NCBI RefSeq assembly: GCF_000472705.1
Contig: NZ_KI421454.1
Span: forward strand, 395,227 to 459,226
Reading direction: 5' to 3'
Length of the DNA: 64,000 bases
Source: Mesorhizobium erdmanii USDA 3471
GTDB taxonomy: Bacteria; Pseudomonadota; Alphaproteobacteria; Rhizobiales; Rhizobiaceae
Below, in pieces: positions 43,722 to 53,163 of this stretch. Position 1 is the stretch's first letter; each line of letters opens with the position of its first letter. Under the pieces are notes generated by a model, which was given only the letters and a program-made list of their open reading frames with translations, was not told the origin of the DNA and made no database searches. The position numbers and the translations under genes are program-made.

Positions 43722-43768
43722 CATCGGTAAAATCGTCTGTTTCGATGAAACGCATCCACGCCATGGAT
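43722..43768 (-). promoter_or_regulatory. nod box upstream of nodZ
   Basis: A 47-base minus-strand match to the NodD-binding nod box: ATCCATGGCGTGGATG, then CATCGAAACAGACGATTTTA and CCGATG. It fits ATCCAY-N-RTGGATG followed by ATC-AAACAATCGATTTTACCAATC with few mismatches. Its position and direction predict flavonoid/NodD-dependent expression of nodZ-noeL-nolK. Confidence 0.88.
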
Positions 43769-43952
43769 GGCTAGTGACATGGGTTCCAGGGCGTTGGCTG
43801 TGAACCTCTCGTTGTGCTCTACGCGCCGCTAACCCAGCGGAACCTCACGGTGACAGCACGCAGCATCGACCTAAGTGAGCCGGCCTTGAGCGCGGGCCGC
43901 GGCCACGATCCCAACGATCTCCTCTGTGTGCGGGCAAGAAGATTGAGCTTCG

Positions 43953-44345
43953 ACTGGGCCAGGTTCTGCATGGGAGCGCCACAAAGAAAGAGGCGATCCG
44001 TCGAGCGATAAGCGAGCCTGAGGTCGCTTTCGAAGCGCTATGCCATCAAGCCCAAGACGGTCGCGAAGTGGAGGAGCGGAGTTCGACCGCCGATCTGCTC
44101 ACCGGCCCCAGGGAGCCGAGATCGAAGGTTCTGTCTGCCGTAGGAAGACCGTTGTTGTGGCCATCCGCCGCAACACGCTGCTGCCGCTGGACGAATGCCT
44201 CTACGCCTTGCAGCCGACGATCCCGCATCTGACGCGCTCTTCATTGCACCGATGTCTGCAGCGCAAGCATCGGCTTCTTCCACATTGATATTGCGGAGGT
44301 CCCAACCGAACAGGGCAAGCTAAACATCAAGGCCTTTGTACCGCG
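43953..44345 (+). pseudogene. IS481-type transposase remnant (copy 1)
   Basis: Broken frames give IKPKTVAKWR, PLDECLYALQPTIPHLTRSS, LHRCLQRK and FHIDIAEVPTEQGKL. These match IS481-family transposases (HTH region, then linker and the first Asp of the catalytic domain), but at least two frame changes and an internal deletion are present. It is the same element as 46340-46650, in opposite orientation. Confidence 0.8.
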
Positions 44346-44420
44346 GCACCGCCTGTCGCGAACCTTCGCGCCCCCTCTGTCCCGCCGGCACCAAAGGAGA
44401 CCGTCGCAGCGCCGTTGTTG

Positions 44421-45587
44421 CTAGATCACATTCAATTCCCTAAACGCCCGCCCTTCGGCGACACGGATGTACCCAAACGCGGAGCAATCGACCGTGCGGT
44501 AGCCGCCATGCACCAGCAGCTCCGCCAGCGCCTTGCCGACCGCCGGGGCCTGCTGCAGACCGTGGCCTGAAAATCCGTTGGCGAAGAGAAAATTGCCGAC
44601 TTCGGGATGCGGGCCGATCACCGCGTTCTGATCCAACGTGTTGTAATCGTAGTGCCCGGCCCAGGCGCGGGTAGGCTTGATGGCCTCGAAGGCCGGAATG
44701 CGGGTCGCCAGCACCGGCCAAATCACCTCTTCGAACAGCGGCCACTCGACCTCGAAATCCTTGGGATCGGCCGGGCCGTCGCCCTCTTCAGGCTCGGCGC
44801 CGCCGGTGAGATAGACCGAGCCTTCCGGCCTGACATAGATGCCGGAGGGATCGACCAGCAGCGGCATGTCGGCATATTTTTCGCGCGCTTCGAAGACGAA
44901 GACATTGCGCTTGCGCGGCTCGACCGGCAGCGCCAGCCCGGCGAGAGCGGCGACCTTGCCGGCATTCGGCCCGGCGGCATTGATGACGGTGCCGGCTTCG
45001 ATCGTCTCGCCATTGTCGAGCCTGACGCTGGTGACACGGTGGCCCTGTCGCTCGATGCCGATGACCGAGGCGGTCATAAAGTCCACGTTCTTGCTGCGCA
45101 ACGCCTTGCGGAACAGCGTCAGCATGGCATGCGCGTCGAACCAGCCTTCGCCGCTGCGGCCATAGGCGCCGGCGGATATTCCTTCGGTCGACAGCCAAGG
45201 AAAGCGGCGCGTAAGCTGGTCGGCGTCCTCCAGCACGATGTCAGCGCCCTCGGCCATCTGCGCCTCGTGATTGGCTTTGAGGATCGGCAGACCGTTCTCG
45301 CTGGCGAGAATGAGAAAGCCGCCCTCGCGAAAACCGATGTCGGCGTCCGCGCCGAATTCCTCCTTCAGCCGCCGGAACAGTTTCAGCGTGAACTGCGACA
45401 GGCGGATGTTTTCCGGGATCGAGAATTGCTGGCGGATCGAGGCCAGGGACAGCGTCGTTGCCGCATGCGCGAATTGCGGATCGCGCTCGATCAGCGCGAT
45501 CGAGCCGGAAAACCCCTCCTCGCGCAGATAGTAGGCGATCGAAGAGCCGACGATGGCTCCTCCGATGATAACGATGTCGTAACGCAC
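44421..45587 (-). CDS. FAD-dependent amino-acid/sarcosine oxidase-family enzyme (DAO family)
   Basis: A 388-residue DAO-family flavoprotein: dinucleotide motif IVIIGGAIVGSSIAYYL at residues 4-20, substrate-domain strands in the middle, and a C-terminal GFSGHGLQQAPAVGKALAEL. Such enzymes oxidise D- or N-methyl amino acids or glycine-type substrates, releasing H2O2 or passing electrons on. The GTG at 45587, just before the first beta strand and after AAGG, is preferred over an ATG 111 bases upstream. It stands alone between insertion-sequence remnants, so it may be an acquired cargo gene. Substrate not inferable. Confidence 0.83.
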   Translation of the reverse strand: MRYDIVIIGGAIVGSSIAYYLREEGFSGSIALIERDPQFAHAATTLSLASIRQQFSIPENIRLSQFTLKLFRRLKEEFGADADIGFREGGFLILASENGLPILKANHEAQMAEGADIVLEDADQLTRRFPWLSTEGISAGAYGRSGEGWFDAHAMLTLFRKALRSKNVDFMTASVIGIERQGHRVTSVRLDNGETIEAGTVINAAGPNAGKVAALAGLALPVEPRKRNVFVFEAREKYADMPLLVDPSGIYVRPEGSVYLTGGAEPEEGDGPADPKDFEVEWPLFEEVIWPVLATRIPAFEAIKPTRAWAGHYDYNTLDQNAVIGPHPEVGNFLFANGFSGHGLQQAPAVGKALAELLVHGGYRTVDCSAFGYIRVAEGRAFRELNVI

Positions 45588-45719
45588 TTTTTTGTCGCCT
45601 TTCCGGTAACCGCCCGTGTCGATCACACAGCCGTCAGCAGATGTCGAAGCGCGTGCCGGGGCCGGGCGCGGGCCTAGCGAGTTGAAATGGGTTGCCACAT
45701 GCGCTTGATCCAGCGGCCC

Positions 45720-46120
45720 TCACGCGGCTGCCGGTCCTGCTTCACGCAGCAAGTCGTCGACTGTGTCCGTCTTCTCCCAGGTGAGCTCAGGCTCTTCACG
45801 GCCGAAGTGTCCGTATGTCCACGTCTTGCGGTATATCGGGCGCAAGAGATCAAGCATCTTGATGGCGCCTTTCGGTCGGAGATCGAAAACATGCGAATCC
45901 AGACATAAGCCTTGATCCCCTGCCCCCTGCTCGAGATCCTGCCCTCGTCCTTCATCAACGCCCTGGCTAATGTCGGGCGAGTGCTCGGTGAGAGCCAGAA
46001 CGATGCGCAATTTCGACCATCAAAGCCGATGGCATCGTCGTCGTAGCCAATATCGAGTATCGTATCGCGGGCGACTTGGGTGTAATCGATGTGCGCAAGG
46101 CTGGTACCCTCCTCCTGCTG
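45720..46120 (-). pseudogene. metK: Fragment of metK (S-adenosylmethionine synthase)
   Basis: Pieces in order on the minus strand: IDYTQVARDTILDIGYDDD, SPDISQGVDEG with GAGDQGL, and the C-terminal VFDLRPKGAIKMLDLLRPIY and TYGHFGREEPELTWEKTD. These are MetK segments, but the ATP-site and central domain between GAGDQGL and VFDLRP are deleted and a frame change splits the first pieces. It cannot make an active enzyme. Confidence 0.85.
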
Positions 46121-46339
46121 ACTTTGTCATTTCGCGCTCTTCGCAAATGCTGTTTGGCGGCGGAACATAAAACGACACCAGATTTCTGTCGCCACAGATC
46201 TCGAAAGTTGTGATGAGCGTACCATTGACAGCGATTTGCGCTCGCAAAGATTCCATGAATTTCTTTGAAGGATCTGTTGCAACGCTAAACAAGAACGCAA
46301 CGAGATTGGCGAGGGGCTGGTAAGACGGCAAGCTGGAAC

Positions 46340-46650
46340 TGGTTGGAAGAGCGCGTCAGATGCGGAACGTCGCCTGCAACTCGTAGAGGCAATCGTCGAG
46401 CGGCAGCAGCCTGTTGCGGCGGAAGGCCACAACAACGGTCCTCTTCCTCGGCAGACAGAACTGTCGCCTCCCTGGGGCCGGTGGACAGATCGGCGGTCGA
46501 ATTCCGCTTCTCCACTTCGCGACCGTCTTGGGGTTGATGCCATAGCGCTTCGAAAGCGACCTCAGGCTCGCTTCACTATGTTGTATCGCTCGACGGATCG
46601 CCTCTGTCGTTGTGGCGCTCCATGCAGAACCTGGCCCATAGTGCATCCTT
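46340..46650 (-). pseudogene. IS481-type transposase remnant (copy 2)
   Basis: The minus strand reads EAIRRAIQHSEASLRSLSKR, YGINPKTVAKWR and later PLDDCLYELQATF, matching the N-terminal HTH part of IS481-family transposases; frames change within it and the DDE domain is absent. Inverted relative to the copy at 43953-44345. Confidence 0.8.
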
Positions 46651-46705
46651 TGAGTCGGATGAGAATGGCGAAATTTCTTTTCCGCGACATGCGAGCAAGA
46701 AGGCT

Positions 46706-48073
46706 TCAGCCAATGGCGGTTTTTCGATAATCGGCCGCGTCTATCCCATGTCGTTTCAGCTTGTCGTAGAAGGTCTTGCGGGGAACTCCCAGGACTTCGA
46801 TCGTGCACCTCACGTCGCCGCCGCATTCCTGCAAGGCATCGCGGATGACAGTCGCCTCATAAAGGCTGACCTTCTCGGACAAGGGGAGGCTTGATACCGC
46901 TTGTTCCTTTCGACCTGACGCAATGGGCGTGCCTAGCCCTTCGAGTCCCAATGCAACGCGATCGGCGAAATGCACGAGTTCACGGACATTGCCGGGCCAA
47001 TTGTGGCTCACGAGGCGATCGCGCACGCCAGCGCTTATGTCCGGAACTGGCCTGCTGAAGCGTTTGGAGGCGCGTTCCAGGAAATGCCCAAAGAGCATCG
47101 GGATGTCTTCGCGCCTTTCGCGAAGCGGCGGGATACGGAGCGTCACCACATTGAGCCGGAAATAAAGGTCTTCCCGGAAATCTCCGCGAGCGGCCGGATC
47201 GCCGAGATCGGCCTTCGTAGCCGACACGACACGAAGGTCGACGCTGCGGGTTTCGTTCGTGCCGAGCGGCGTGATCTGCCGGGTCTCAAGCACCCTCAGG
47301 AGCTTCACCTGGAGTGCTGGCGGCATCGACTCGATTTCGTCGAGGAAGAGCGTCCCTCCGTTCGAATGCTCGATGCGACCGGTCCTGCGCCTCTGCGCGC
47401 CAGTAAAGGCGCCTGCCTCGTGCCCGAAAAGTTCGCTATCGATGACGCTTTCGGGCAGCGCTCCACAATTCAGGGCAACGAAGGGCTTCGTGCGTCGTCT
47501 GCTCCAGCGGTGAAGCAGATCCGCGACCACCTCCTTGCCCGTGCCCGTCTCGCCTTCCACAAGGACATCCACATCGGTATCGGCGATCTGGCGGAGAGTT
47601 TCGCGCAATCGAATCATGGCCGGTGCCTCCCCGATCAGCGGGATATCGCCCGCAGATCGGACAACCGCATCCCTAAGACGTCTGTTTTCCAGGACCAGGC
47701 GCCGTTTTTCCGAAGCGCGATGCAGCGTCACGAGAAGCCGGTCGTTCGCATATGGCTTCGAGATGAAATCGTAGGCGCCATCCTTGATGGCGGCAACGGC
47801 CAGCTCGACGTCGGCATGCCCGGTGATCAGGACAACCGGAATTTCCGGGTCGATCGCCTTCACTCGCTCGAAGAGCTGAAGTCCGTTCAGCCCGGGCATA
47901 CGGATGTCACTCACGACAGGGCCATCGAAGTTCCCGTCGATTCTGGCGAGTGCGGCCTCGGCCGAACCGAACACGCTCGGTGAGAACGAGGCAAGCTTCA
48001 GCATCTGCGTGGCTGCGCGAAGCACATCCTCGTCATCGTCGATAAAAATGACCGGTCCTGATTCAGCACTCAT
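46706..48073 (-). CDS. dctD: DctD, C4-dicarboxylate response regulator
   Basis: A 455-residue sigma-54 activator: receiver domain with phospho-acceptor Asp56 (VVSDIRMPG), AAA+ domain with GETGTGKE and an intact GAFTGA loop, and a Fis-type HTH (CTIEVLGVPRKTFYDKLKRHG). It activates dctA when phosphorylated by DctB. Its start overlaps the dctB stop by 4 bases. Length and domain order match rhizobial DctD. Confidence 0.93.
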   Translation of the reverse strand: MSAESGPVIFIDDDEDVLRAATQMLKLASFSPSVFGSAEAALARIDGNFDGPVVSDIRMPGLNGLQLFERVKAIDPEIPVVLITGHADVELAVAAIKDGAYDFISKPYANDRLLVTLHRASEKRRLVLENRRLRDAVVRSAGDIPLIGEAPAMIRLRETLRQIADTDVDVLVEGETGTGKEVVADLLHRWSRRRTKPFVALNCGALPESVIDSELFGHEAGAFTGAQRRRTGRIEHSNGGTLFLDEIESMPPALQVKLLRVLETRQITPLGTNETRSVDLRVVSATKADLGDPAARGDFREDLYFRLNVVTLRIPPLRERREDIPMLFGHFLERASKRFSRPVPDISAGVRDRLVSHNWPGNVRELVHFADRVALGLEGLGTPIASGRKEQAVSSLPLSEKVSLYEATVIRDALQECGGDVRCTIEVLGVPRKTFYDKLKRHGIDAADYRKTAIG

Positions 48074-49962
48074 GCCGCTCGCCTCAGCTCGACCGTGAAG
48101 GAAGTCCCTCTCCCGTGGCCGGCATCATCATGCCGCAACGAGCCGCCGAGCTCACGTGCGATCTCTTGCGAAATGACCAGGCCAAGACCGAGACCCTTTT
48201 CCTTGTTGGTAACGAACGGCATGAAGAGGCTCCCGCGAATGTCGGGGGCAAGGCCGGGGCCGTTGTCCCGAAGGGAAATAGCGACCATTTCCCCGTTTTC
48301 GGCGAGCGCTATCTCGACGCGGGGCTCCGGTTGATCCTTCAGAGCGTCAAGCGCGTTCTGGAGAAGGTTGACGAGTATCTGCTCCAGTCGCATGCGGCTT
48401 GCCATGACAATTGGAGACGGATCGATCCGCTTCCGTTCAATCGTCACCCCGGAATCGCGAATTCGGCCTGAAAGAAGCGACAGAGCGCCGTCGATCGCGT
48501 CGTCCGCCAGTATCGGTCCCATCGATCCGCTGGCGCGGCGGGAAAAGGACCTTAGCGTTTCAGTGATCGTGCCGATCCTGCCGGTCATGGCGACGATCGA
48601 GGTCAGATTCTCGGCGGTTTCTTGCGACCGGCCGATCCCTAGAAGACGCGCGGCATTTTCAGCATAGGTGCGGATTGCGGCGACCGGCTGGTTGATCTCG
48701 TGGGCGACCCCGGCCGTTATCTGTCCCAGGATTGACAAGCGGTTCGCCTGGGCGAGTTCGTCGCGCAGGCGACGCACTCTCGCTTCAGCGTTCTCTCGCT
48801 CGGCGATCTCACCGGCGAGCGCTGCGTTCGAGCTCTGGAGCTCCGCCGTGCGCAGTTCGACGCGATGCTCCAGTTCCGCATTCAGCAACACAAGCACTTC
48901 TTGCCGCTGCCGGGCCGCGCGCCGCCGTCGAACAATGATGAAAATGACGAATCCAACGAGAACGAGGGCAAGCAGCGTTGTCACGCGGGCTGTCATGACC
49001 GCCGAGGAGATCTCGGTGTCGGCGGGGATGAGCAACGACATGCGCCAGCCCGGAACTGCTTTGCCGAGATCCTGCGAAACCGCAACGAAACCGGCTGATC
49101 GACTCTCAGGAGTTGCGGTGACCAGGTTGTCGCCGCGGCGGGAAAGCGGCACCGGCTCGAAAGTCACGCCCGGTAGCTGTAGACGATCGCGAGCGGTTTG
49201 CTTCTCCTTTGCGGAAAGCGGTGAGAGAGCGCCAAAACGCCATTGGGGCACGCTCGTGGTAAGAACCACGCCTCGCTCATCGGTCGTGAAGACCACGAAG
49301 CCGCTCTCCAGCCAACGCGACTCGACGCGGTCGAGCTCCACCTTCACCACAACCACACCGAGCGGCCCCTCCGGCCCATCGACCCGGCTCGACAGATAGA
49401 GACCAGGGCGCGCGCTAACCGTGCCGAGCGCATATTGCATAGCCGCGCCATCCGCCATCGCCTCGATGAAGTAGTGGCGGAAGCGGTAATCGCTGCCGAC
49501 GAAACTGGTCGGCTCGCCGGCGTTGCTCGCAGCAACCGCTACGCCCTCAGAATTAATGATGTAGAGTATAGAAGAGCCGGCGTCGCGCGCGATGGCGCGA
49601 AGCTTCTCATCAAGCGCGGCTTCGTTGGCAGTGCTCGGACTGCGAAGCATCTCCTGAACGGCACCGTCGCGTGCCAGAACCAGCGGAATCATTCGCTGCT
49701 TCTCGATCTCTCCTTTCAAACTGTCGGCTGCAAGCGGGAACGCGGCAAGAGCACGGTCGCGTAGGGCATACTCTGCTCTGGTGCCGGCGATGCGTCCCGT
49801 TGCAAAGACGACGAAACAGAGCGCCGCACCAAGAATTGCAAGCAAAACCACAAGCCAGAGAGATCGACCGCCGGATCTACCAGGGAAGACCAATGGGGCG
49901 CGCTGGAAGGCGCCATTACCCATGTCTTCTTCTTCTGCCATCGTATTCTTAAAACCGATCAT
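48070..49962 (-). CDS. dctB: DctB, C4-dicarboxylate sensor histidine kinase
   Basis: A two-spanning membrane kinase of about 630 residues. Hydrophobic segments flank a periplasmic double-PAS/Cache sensor (about residues 35-300); then come a coiled-coil, a HisKA domain with GVAHEINQPVAAIRTY (phospho-acceptor His), and an HATPase with NLLQNALDAL, DNGPGLA and GLGLGLVIS. It senses periplasmic succinate, malate or fumarate. Start candidates are ATGs at 49962, 49941 and 49923; the upstream dctA regulatory sites exclude much longer forms. Divergent from dctA. Confidence 0.92.
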   Translation of the reverse strand: MIGFKNTMAEEEDMGNGAFQRAPLVFPGRSGGRSLWLVVLLAILGAALCFVVFATGRIAGTRAEYALRDRALAAFPLAADSLKGEIEKQRMIPLVLARDGAVQEMLRSPSTANEAALDEKLRAIARDAGSSILYIINSEGVAVAASNAGEPTSFVGSDYRFRHYFIEAMADGAAMQYALGTVSARPGLYLSSRVDGPEGPLGVVVVKVELDRVESRWLESGFVVFTTDERGVVLTTSVPQWRFGALSPLSAKEKQTARDRLQLPGVTFEPVPLSRRGDNLVTATPESRSAGFVAVSQDLGKAVPGWRMSLLIPADTEISSAVMTARVTTLLALVLVGFVIFIIVRRRRAARQRQEVLVLLNAELEHRVELRTAELQSSNAALAGEIAERENAEARVRRLRDELAQANRLSILGQITAGVAHEINQPVAAIRTYAENAARLLGIGRSQETAENLTSIVAMTGRIGTITETLRSFSRRASGSMGPILADDAIDGALSLLSGRIRDSGVTIERKRIDPSPIVMASRMRLEQILVNLLQNALDALKDQPEPRVEIALAENGEMVAISLRDNGPGLAPDIRGSLFMPFVTNKEKGLGLGLVISQEIARELGGSLRHDDAGHGRGTSFTVELRRAA

Positions 49963-49974
49963 CGACGAACCATA

Positions 49975-50022
49975 GTGCGGGGTTCTGCCAGAAGGGAAGG
50001 CGATCCGTGCGGAAAACCGCAC
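49975..50022 (+). promoter_or_regulatory. DctD upstream binding sites (two palindromes)
   Basis: The right site, 50007-50022, is a perfect palindrome-like GTGCGGAAAACCGCAC. The left, about 49975-49990, is a weaker GTGCGGGGTTCTGCC. They match the tandem DctD sites in front of dctA in Rhizobium/Sinorhizobium and lie 60-110 bases upstream of the -24/-12 element. Confidence 0.75.
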
Positions 50023-50083
50023 AATCTTGCTGCGCGATTTGTTGAAGATACCTGAGGCTCCGGCGATTTCCGCGCTCTCTTGG

Positions 50084-50099
50084 CTTGGCACGGCTCTTG
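50084..50099 (+). promoter_or_regulatory. Sigma-54 promoter of dctA
   Basis: TTGGCACGGCTCTTGC is a perfect sigma-54 promoter, 99 bases before the dctA ATG. Confidence 0.88.
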
Positions 50100-50197
50100 C
50101 GGTCAACAACGCAGCAGCGTTCGACCGGGGCGCCGCGATGGGAGAAGCCGCGGGGAGGAACAGCCCGCCCCAAACCGGTCAGGGAGAGAAAACTTAC

Positions 50198-51631
50198 ATG
50201 TTGACCCCACTGGCTCCAAGCGTAAAGCGCGCACCCCGCAAGACCCTTTTTGCCAAGCCTTACGTGCAGGTGCTTGTCGCAATCCTCCTCGGAGTTGCGG
50301 TTGGCCATTTTTATCCGCAAATCGGAGAAAACCTGAAGCCGCTCGGCGATGCCTTCATCAAGCTCGTCAAGATGATCATCGCGCCCGTTATCTTTCTGAC
50401 CGTGTCGACTGGAATTGCCGGCATGAGCGATCTTCAGAAGGTCGGCCGTGTTGCCGGCAAGGCGATGGTCTATTTCTTCACCTTCTCGACGCTCGCGCTT
50501 ATCGTCGGCCTCATCGTCGGCAATGTCATTCGGCCTGGCGCCGGCCTCAACATCGATCTGACCTCGCTCGACGTCCAAGCCGTCAATGGCTATGCCTCAA
50601 AGGCCCATGAGCAGTCCGTGACCGGCTTCCTCATGAACATGATCCCGACCACGATTGTCGGCGCCTTTGTGGAAGGCGACATTCTACAGGTGTTGTTCTT
50701 CTCCGTCCTCTTCGGCATCGCGCTGGCGATGGTCGGAGAATCGGGCAAATCGGTTCTTTCCTTCCTTCAGGACCTCACTGCACCCGTTTTCAAATTGGTC
50801 GGCATCCTGATGAAAGCCGCGCCGATCGGTGCTTTCGGAGCAATGGCCTTCACGATTGGCAAATATGGCATCGGTTCGGTAGCCAACCTTGCGATGCTGG
50901 TCGGGACCTTCTATCTCACGGCCTTCCTCTTCGTATTCGGGGTTCTCGGTGCAGTCTGTCGCTACAACGGCTTCTCGATCTTTTCTCTTATCCGCTACAT
51001 AAAGGAAGAGCTGCTGCTGGTCCTCGGAACGTCCTCCTCCGAGGCTGCGCTGCCCTCTCTCATGGAGAAAATGGAAAAGGCCGGCGCCAAGCGCTCGGTC
51101 GTGGGCCTGGTTATCCCGACCGGATATTCCTTCAATCTGGATGGCACCAATATCTACATGACCCTCGCGGCCCTTTTCATCGCGCAGGCGACGAATACGG
51201 ATTTGTCAGTTGGCGATCAGGTCCTGCTGCTGCTCGTCGCGATGCTTTCCTCCAAGGGTGCAGCAGGTGTCACAGGTGCCGGCTTCGTCACGTTGGCCGC
51301 TACGCTCTCCGTAGTGCCGGCAGTTCCCGTTGCTGGAATGGCGCTGATCCTTGGCGTCGATCGCTTCATGTCGGAATGCAGGGCACTGACGAATTTGGTC
51401 GGTAACGCGGTGGCATCGCTCGTCGTCGCCCGCTGGGAAGGCGAACTGGATCAGGCGCAATTGAAAGCTGCATTCTGCGGCCACCAGCCTGCCGAGACAT
51501 CAACCGGCCAGCCACTGATAACGCCCGCGCCGAGCAACTCGGCAGCATCGCTGCCGGTTGAATCGCCTGGCTGGTCCCAAACGCCGGACGATCGGGCCGC
51601 GGGTTCCAAACAAACTCTCGCGGGCCGATGA
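50198..51631 (+). CDS. dctA: DctA, C4-dicarboxylate/H+ symporter
   Basis: A 477-residue DAACS transporter with eight to ten hydrophobic spans. Re-entrant loop motifs are SSSEAALPSLMEKME and PTGYSFNLDGTNIYMT; IAPVIFLTV is near residue 63. It imports succinate, malate and fumarate, the main carbon supply of bacteroids. The ATG at 50198 is chosen because the frame upstream contains the promoter. The hydrophilic C-terminal tail of about 45 residues is slightly longer than usual. Confidence 0.94.
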   Translation: MLTPLAPSVKRAPRKTLFAKPYVQVLVAILLGVAVGHFYPQIGENLKPLGDAFIKLVKMIIAPVIFLTVSTGIAGMSDLQKVGRVAGKAMVYFFTFSTLALIVGLIVGNVIRPGAGLNIDLTSLDVQAVNGYASKAHEQSVTGFLMNMIPTTIVGAFVEGDILQVLFFSVLFGIALAMVGESGKSVLSFLQDLTAPVFKLVGILMKAAPIGAFGAMAFTIGKYGIGSVANLAMLVGTFYLTAFLFVFGVLGAVCRYNGFSIFSLIRYIKEELLLVLGTSSSEAALPSLMEKMEKAGAKRSVVGLVIPTGYSFNLDGTNIYMTLAALFIAQATNTDLSVGDQVLLLLVAMLSSKGAAGVTGAGFVTLAATLSVVPAVPVAGMALILGVDRFMSECRALTNLVGNAVASLVVARWEGELDQAQLKAAFCGHQPAETSTGQPLITPAPSNSAASLPVESPGWSQTPDDRAAGSKQTLAGR

Positions 51632-51949
51632 AATCAAGAAACCCGAAATGCAGTGGGTGCAAAATCATCTGCGCCTTGCGAAGGTCTTGCACCGGTCACG
51701 ACACACAAGCCATCGATGATGCGCTTAATGCCTCCGAAGTTTGCGACGGTTCGTGGAACCGGGCGCGGAGCTCGATCGGAGCCGTCGGCACGGCTGAACA
51801 ATTCGCCCACGCTCTACGTTTCGGCTTCTACCTCGCACCACGCCACGACAAGAATTCGGTAGCGAACAGGATCAATGCAGGAATGACAGATTTTACTGAA
51901 CCGACCTTTGCCGGATTTCTTCTTGATGTCGTTTAATCAGACTCGAACA
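51632..51949 (+). other. Intergenic region between dctA and fixV
   Basis: About 320 bases with one open frame (51628-51936) that lacks recognisable motifs and a good ribosome-binding site. No terminator hairpin or -24/-12 promoter was found. The fixV promoter presumably lies in the right half. Confidence 0.5.
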
Positions 51950-52981
51950 ATGGCGAAGCGACCTATAATTGCTGATATCGCCCGGGAAGCAGGGGTAAGT
52001 GTTGCCACCGTTGACCGAGTTCTGAATGCCCGTCATCCGGTGCGGAAGGAGACTGCGCAGCGGGTCTTAGCGGCCGCACAGGCCATCGGATATCACGCCG
52101 CAGGTCTTATCAAGCAGCGCCTGCAGCCGGACCTGCCGCAATATCGGCTTGGCTTCATCTTGAGAAAACCGACTCACCACTTCTACCAGGGCTTCGCGCG
52201 TGAGGCCGAAGTGGCGGTCAACGCGGCGAAGTGCTTCCATGGCACTTCGCTCATCGAATTCGCGCCGTCGCACATGCCGTGCGACCTTGTTCCACTGCTC
52301 AAGGAATTCGGCGCGCGCTGCCACGCGATCGCCATGGTGGCGCCGGACCATCCGGCGATCACGGCAGCCGTCCAAGAACTCAAGGCAAAAGGCATCCCCG
52401 TTTTCTCGCTGCTTTCCGATTTCGCCGAAGGTGTTCGTGAGGGTTATATCGGCCTCGACAACCGCAAGGTCGGGCGGACGACAGCGTGGATGCTTTCAAA
52501 GGTCGCAAGACGGCCGGGCAAGGTGGCGGTTTTTGTCGGCAGCCACCGTTTTCAGGGGCAGGAGCTGCGGGAGGTCGGCTTTCGCTCCTATTTCCGTGAG
52601 AATGCACCGGCATTCGAGCTGCTCGATCCGCTCGTGAACCTTGAGGCACGGCAGATCACCTACGAGGCCACGCTGGATCTCATGCAACGGGAACCCGAAC
52701 TCACCGGCTTCTATGTGGCCGGCGGAGGTATGGAGGGAGCGATCTCCGCGCTCCGTGAAGAAGGCGAAAGCCGGGGTCTCGTCGCGATCGTTAACGAGAT
52801 CACGCCGGAGTCACGGGCAGCACTCGCAGATGGCATGATCACGATGTCGGTCGCCACGCCCCAGCGCCTGCTTTGCCAGGAACTGATGACGCTGATGGCC
52901 CAGGCCATCAAGGTCGGCACTTCGGAGACGCTTGGGCAGACTTTTCTGCCGTTTGAGATCTATCTGCCGGAAAACATCTGA
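51950..52981 (+). CDS. fixV: FixV-like LacI/GalR-family regulator
   Basis: A 343-residue LacI/GalR protein. N-terminal HTH and hinge: IADIAREAGVSVATVDRVLN (residues 6-25), followed by a periplasmic-binding-type effector domain (GFILRKPTHHFYQGF, IGLDNRKVGRTTAWML, FYVAGGGMEGAI). From memory, in M. loti R7A a LacI/GalR activator named FixV is needed for nifA2 expression; this gene's position, upstream of nifA2 with the same direction, fits. Start 51950 begins the HTH directly. The effector is unknown; relatives bind sugars or polyols. Confidence 0.8.
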   Translation: MAKRPIIADIAREAGVSVATVDRVLNARHPVRKETAQRVLAAAQAIGYHAAGLIKQRLQPDLPQYRLGFILRKPTHHFYQGFAREAEVAVNAAKCFHGTSLIEFAPSHMPCDLVPLLKEFGARCHAIAMVAPDHPAITAAVQELKAKGIPVFSLLSDFAEGVREGYIGLDNRKVGRTTAWMLSKVARRPGKVAVFVGSHRFQGQELREVGFRSYFRENAPAFELLDPLVNLEARQITYEATLDLMQREPELTGFYVAGGGMEGAISALREEGESRGLVAIVNEITPESRAALADGMITMSVATPQRLLCQELMTLMAQAIKVGTSETLGQTFLPFEIYLPENI

Positions 52982-53017
52982 AAAACTGATAAAATACTAT
53001 CATGAGAGCCTAATTTC

Positions 53018-53033
53018 CTTTCATTCATGAAAG
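53018..53033 (+). promoter_or_regulatory. Palindrome, candidate FixV operator
   Basis: CTTTCAT-TC-ATGAAAG, a perfect 7-base inverted repeat with a 2-base centre, 37 bases after the fixV stop and 130 bases before the truncated isomerase ORF. LacI-family operators are palindromes of this size. No binding data; assignment is by position only. Confidence 0.4.
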
Positions 53034-53163
53034 AAAAGCAGCGGGAGTTTGATTGACTCACCTGCCTCATTCCGGTCTCGTTTAACGACGAATGATTGCT
53101 GCGCGGCGGAAGCCAGTCAGCCGAGAACGACGACCCGCACTTCATGGAAGAGAAAGGAAAGCC

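Noticed and set aside
44607..45677. A 356-codon plus-strand frame opposite the FAD oxidoreductase
   Set aside because: The minus-strand frame has the full dinucleotide-binding motif and DAO ending; the plus-strand frame has no motif and is a mirror of it.
46970..47983. A 337-codon plus-strand frame opposite dctD
   Set aside because: dctD shows complete receiver, AAA+ and HTH domains; the opposite frame has no recognisable domain.
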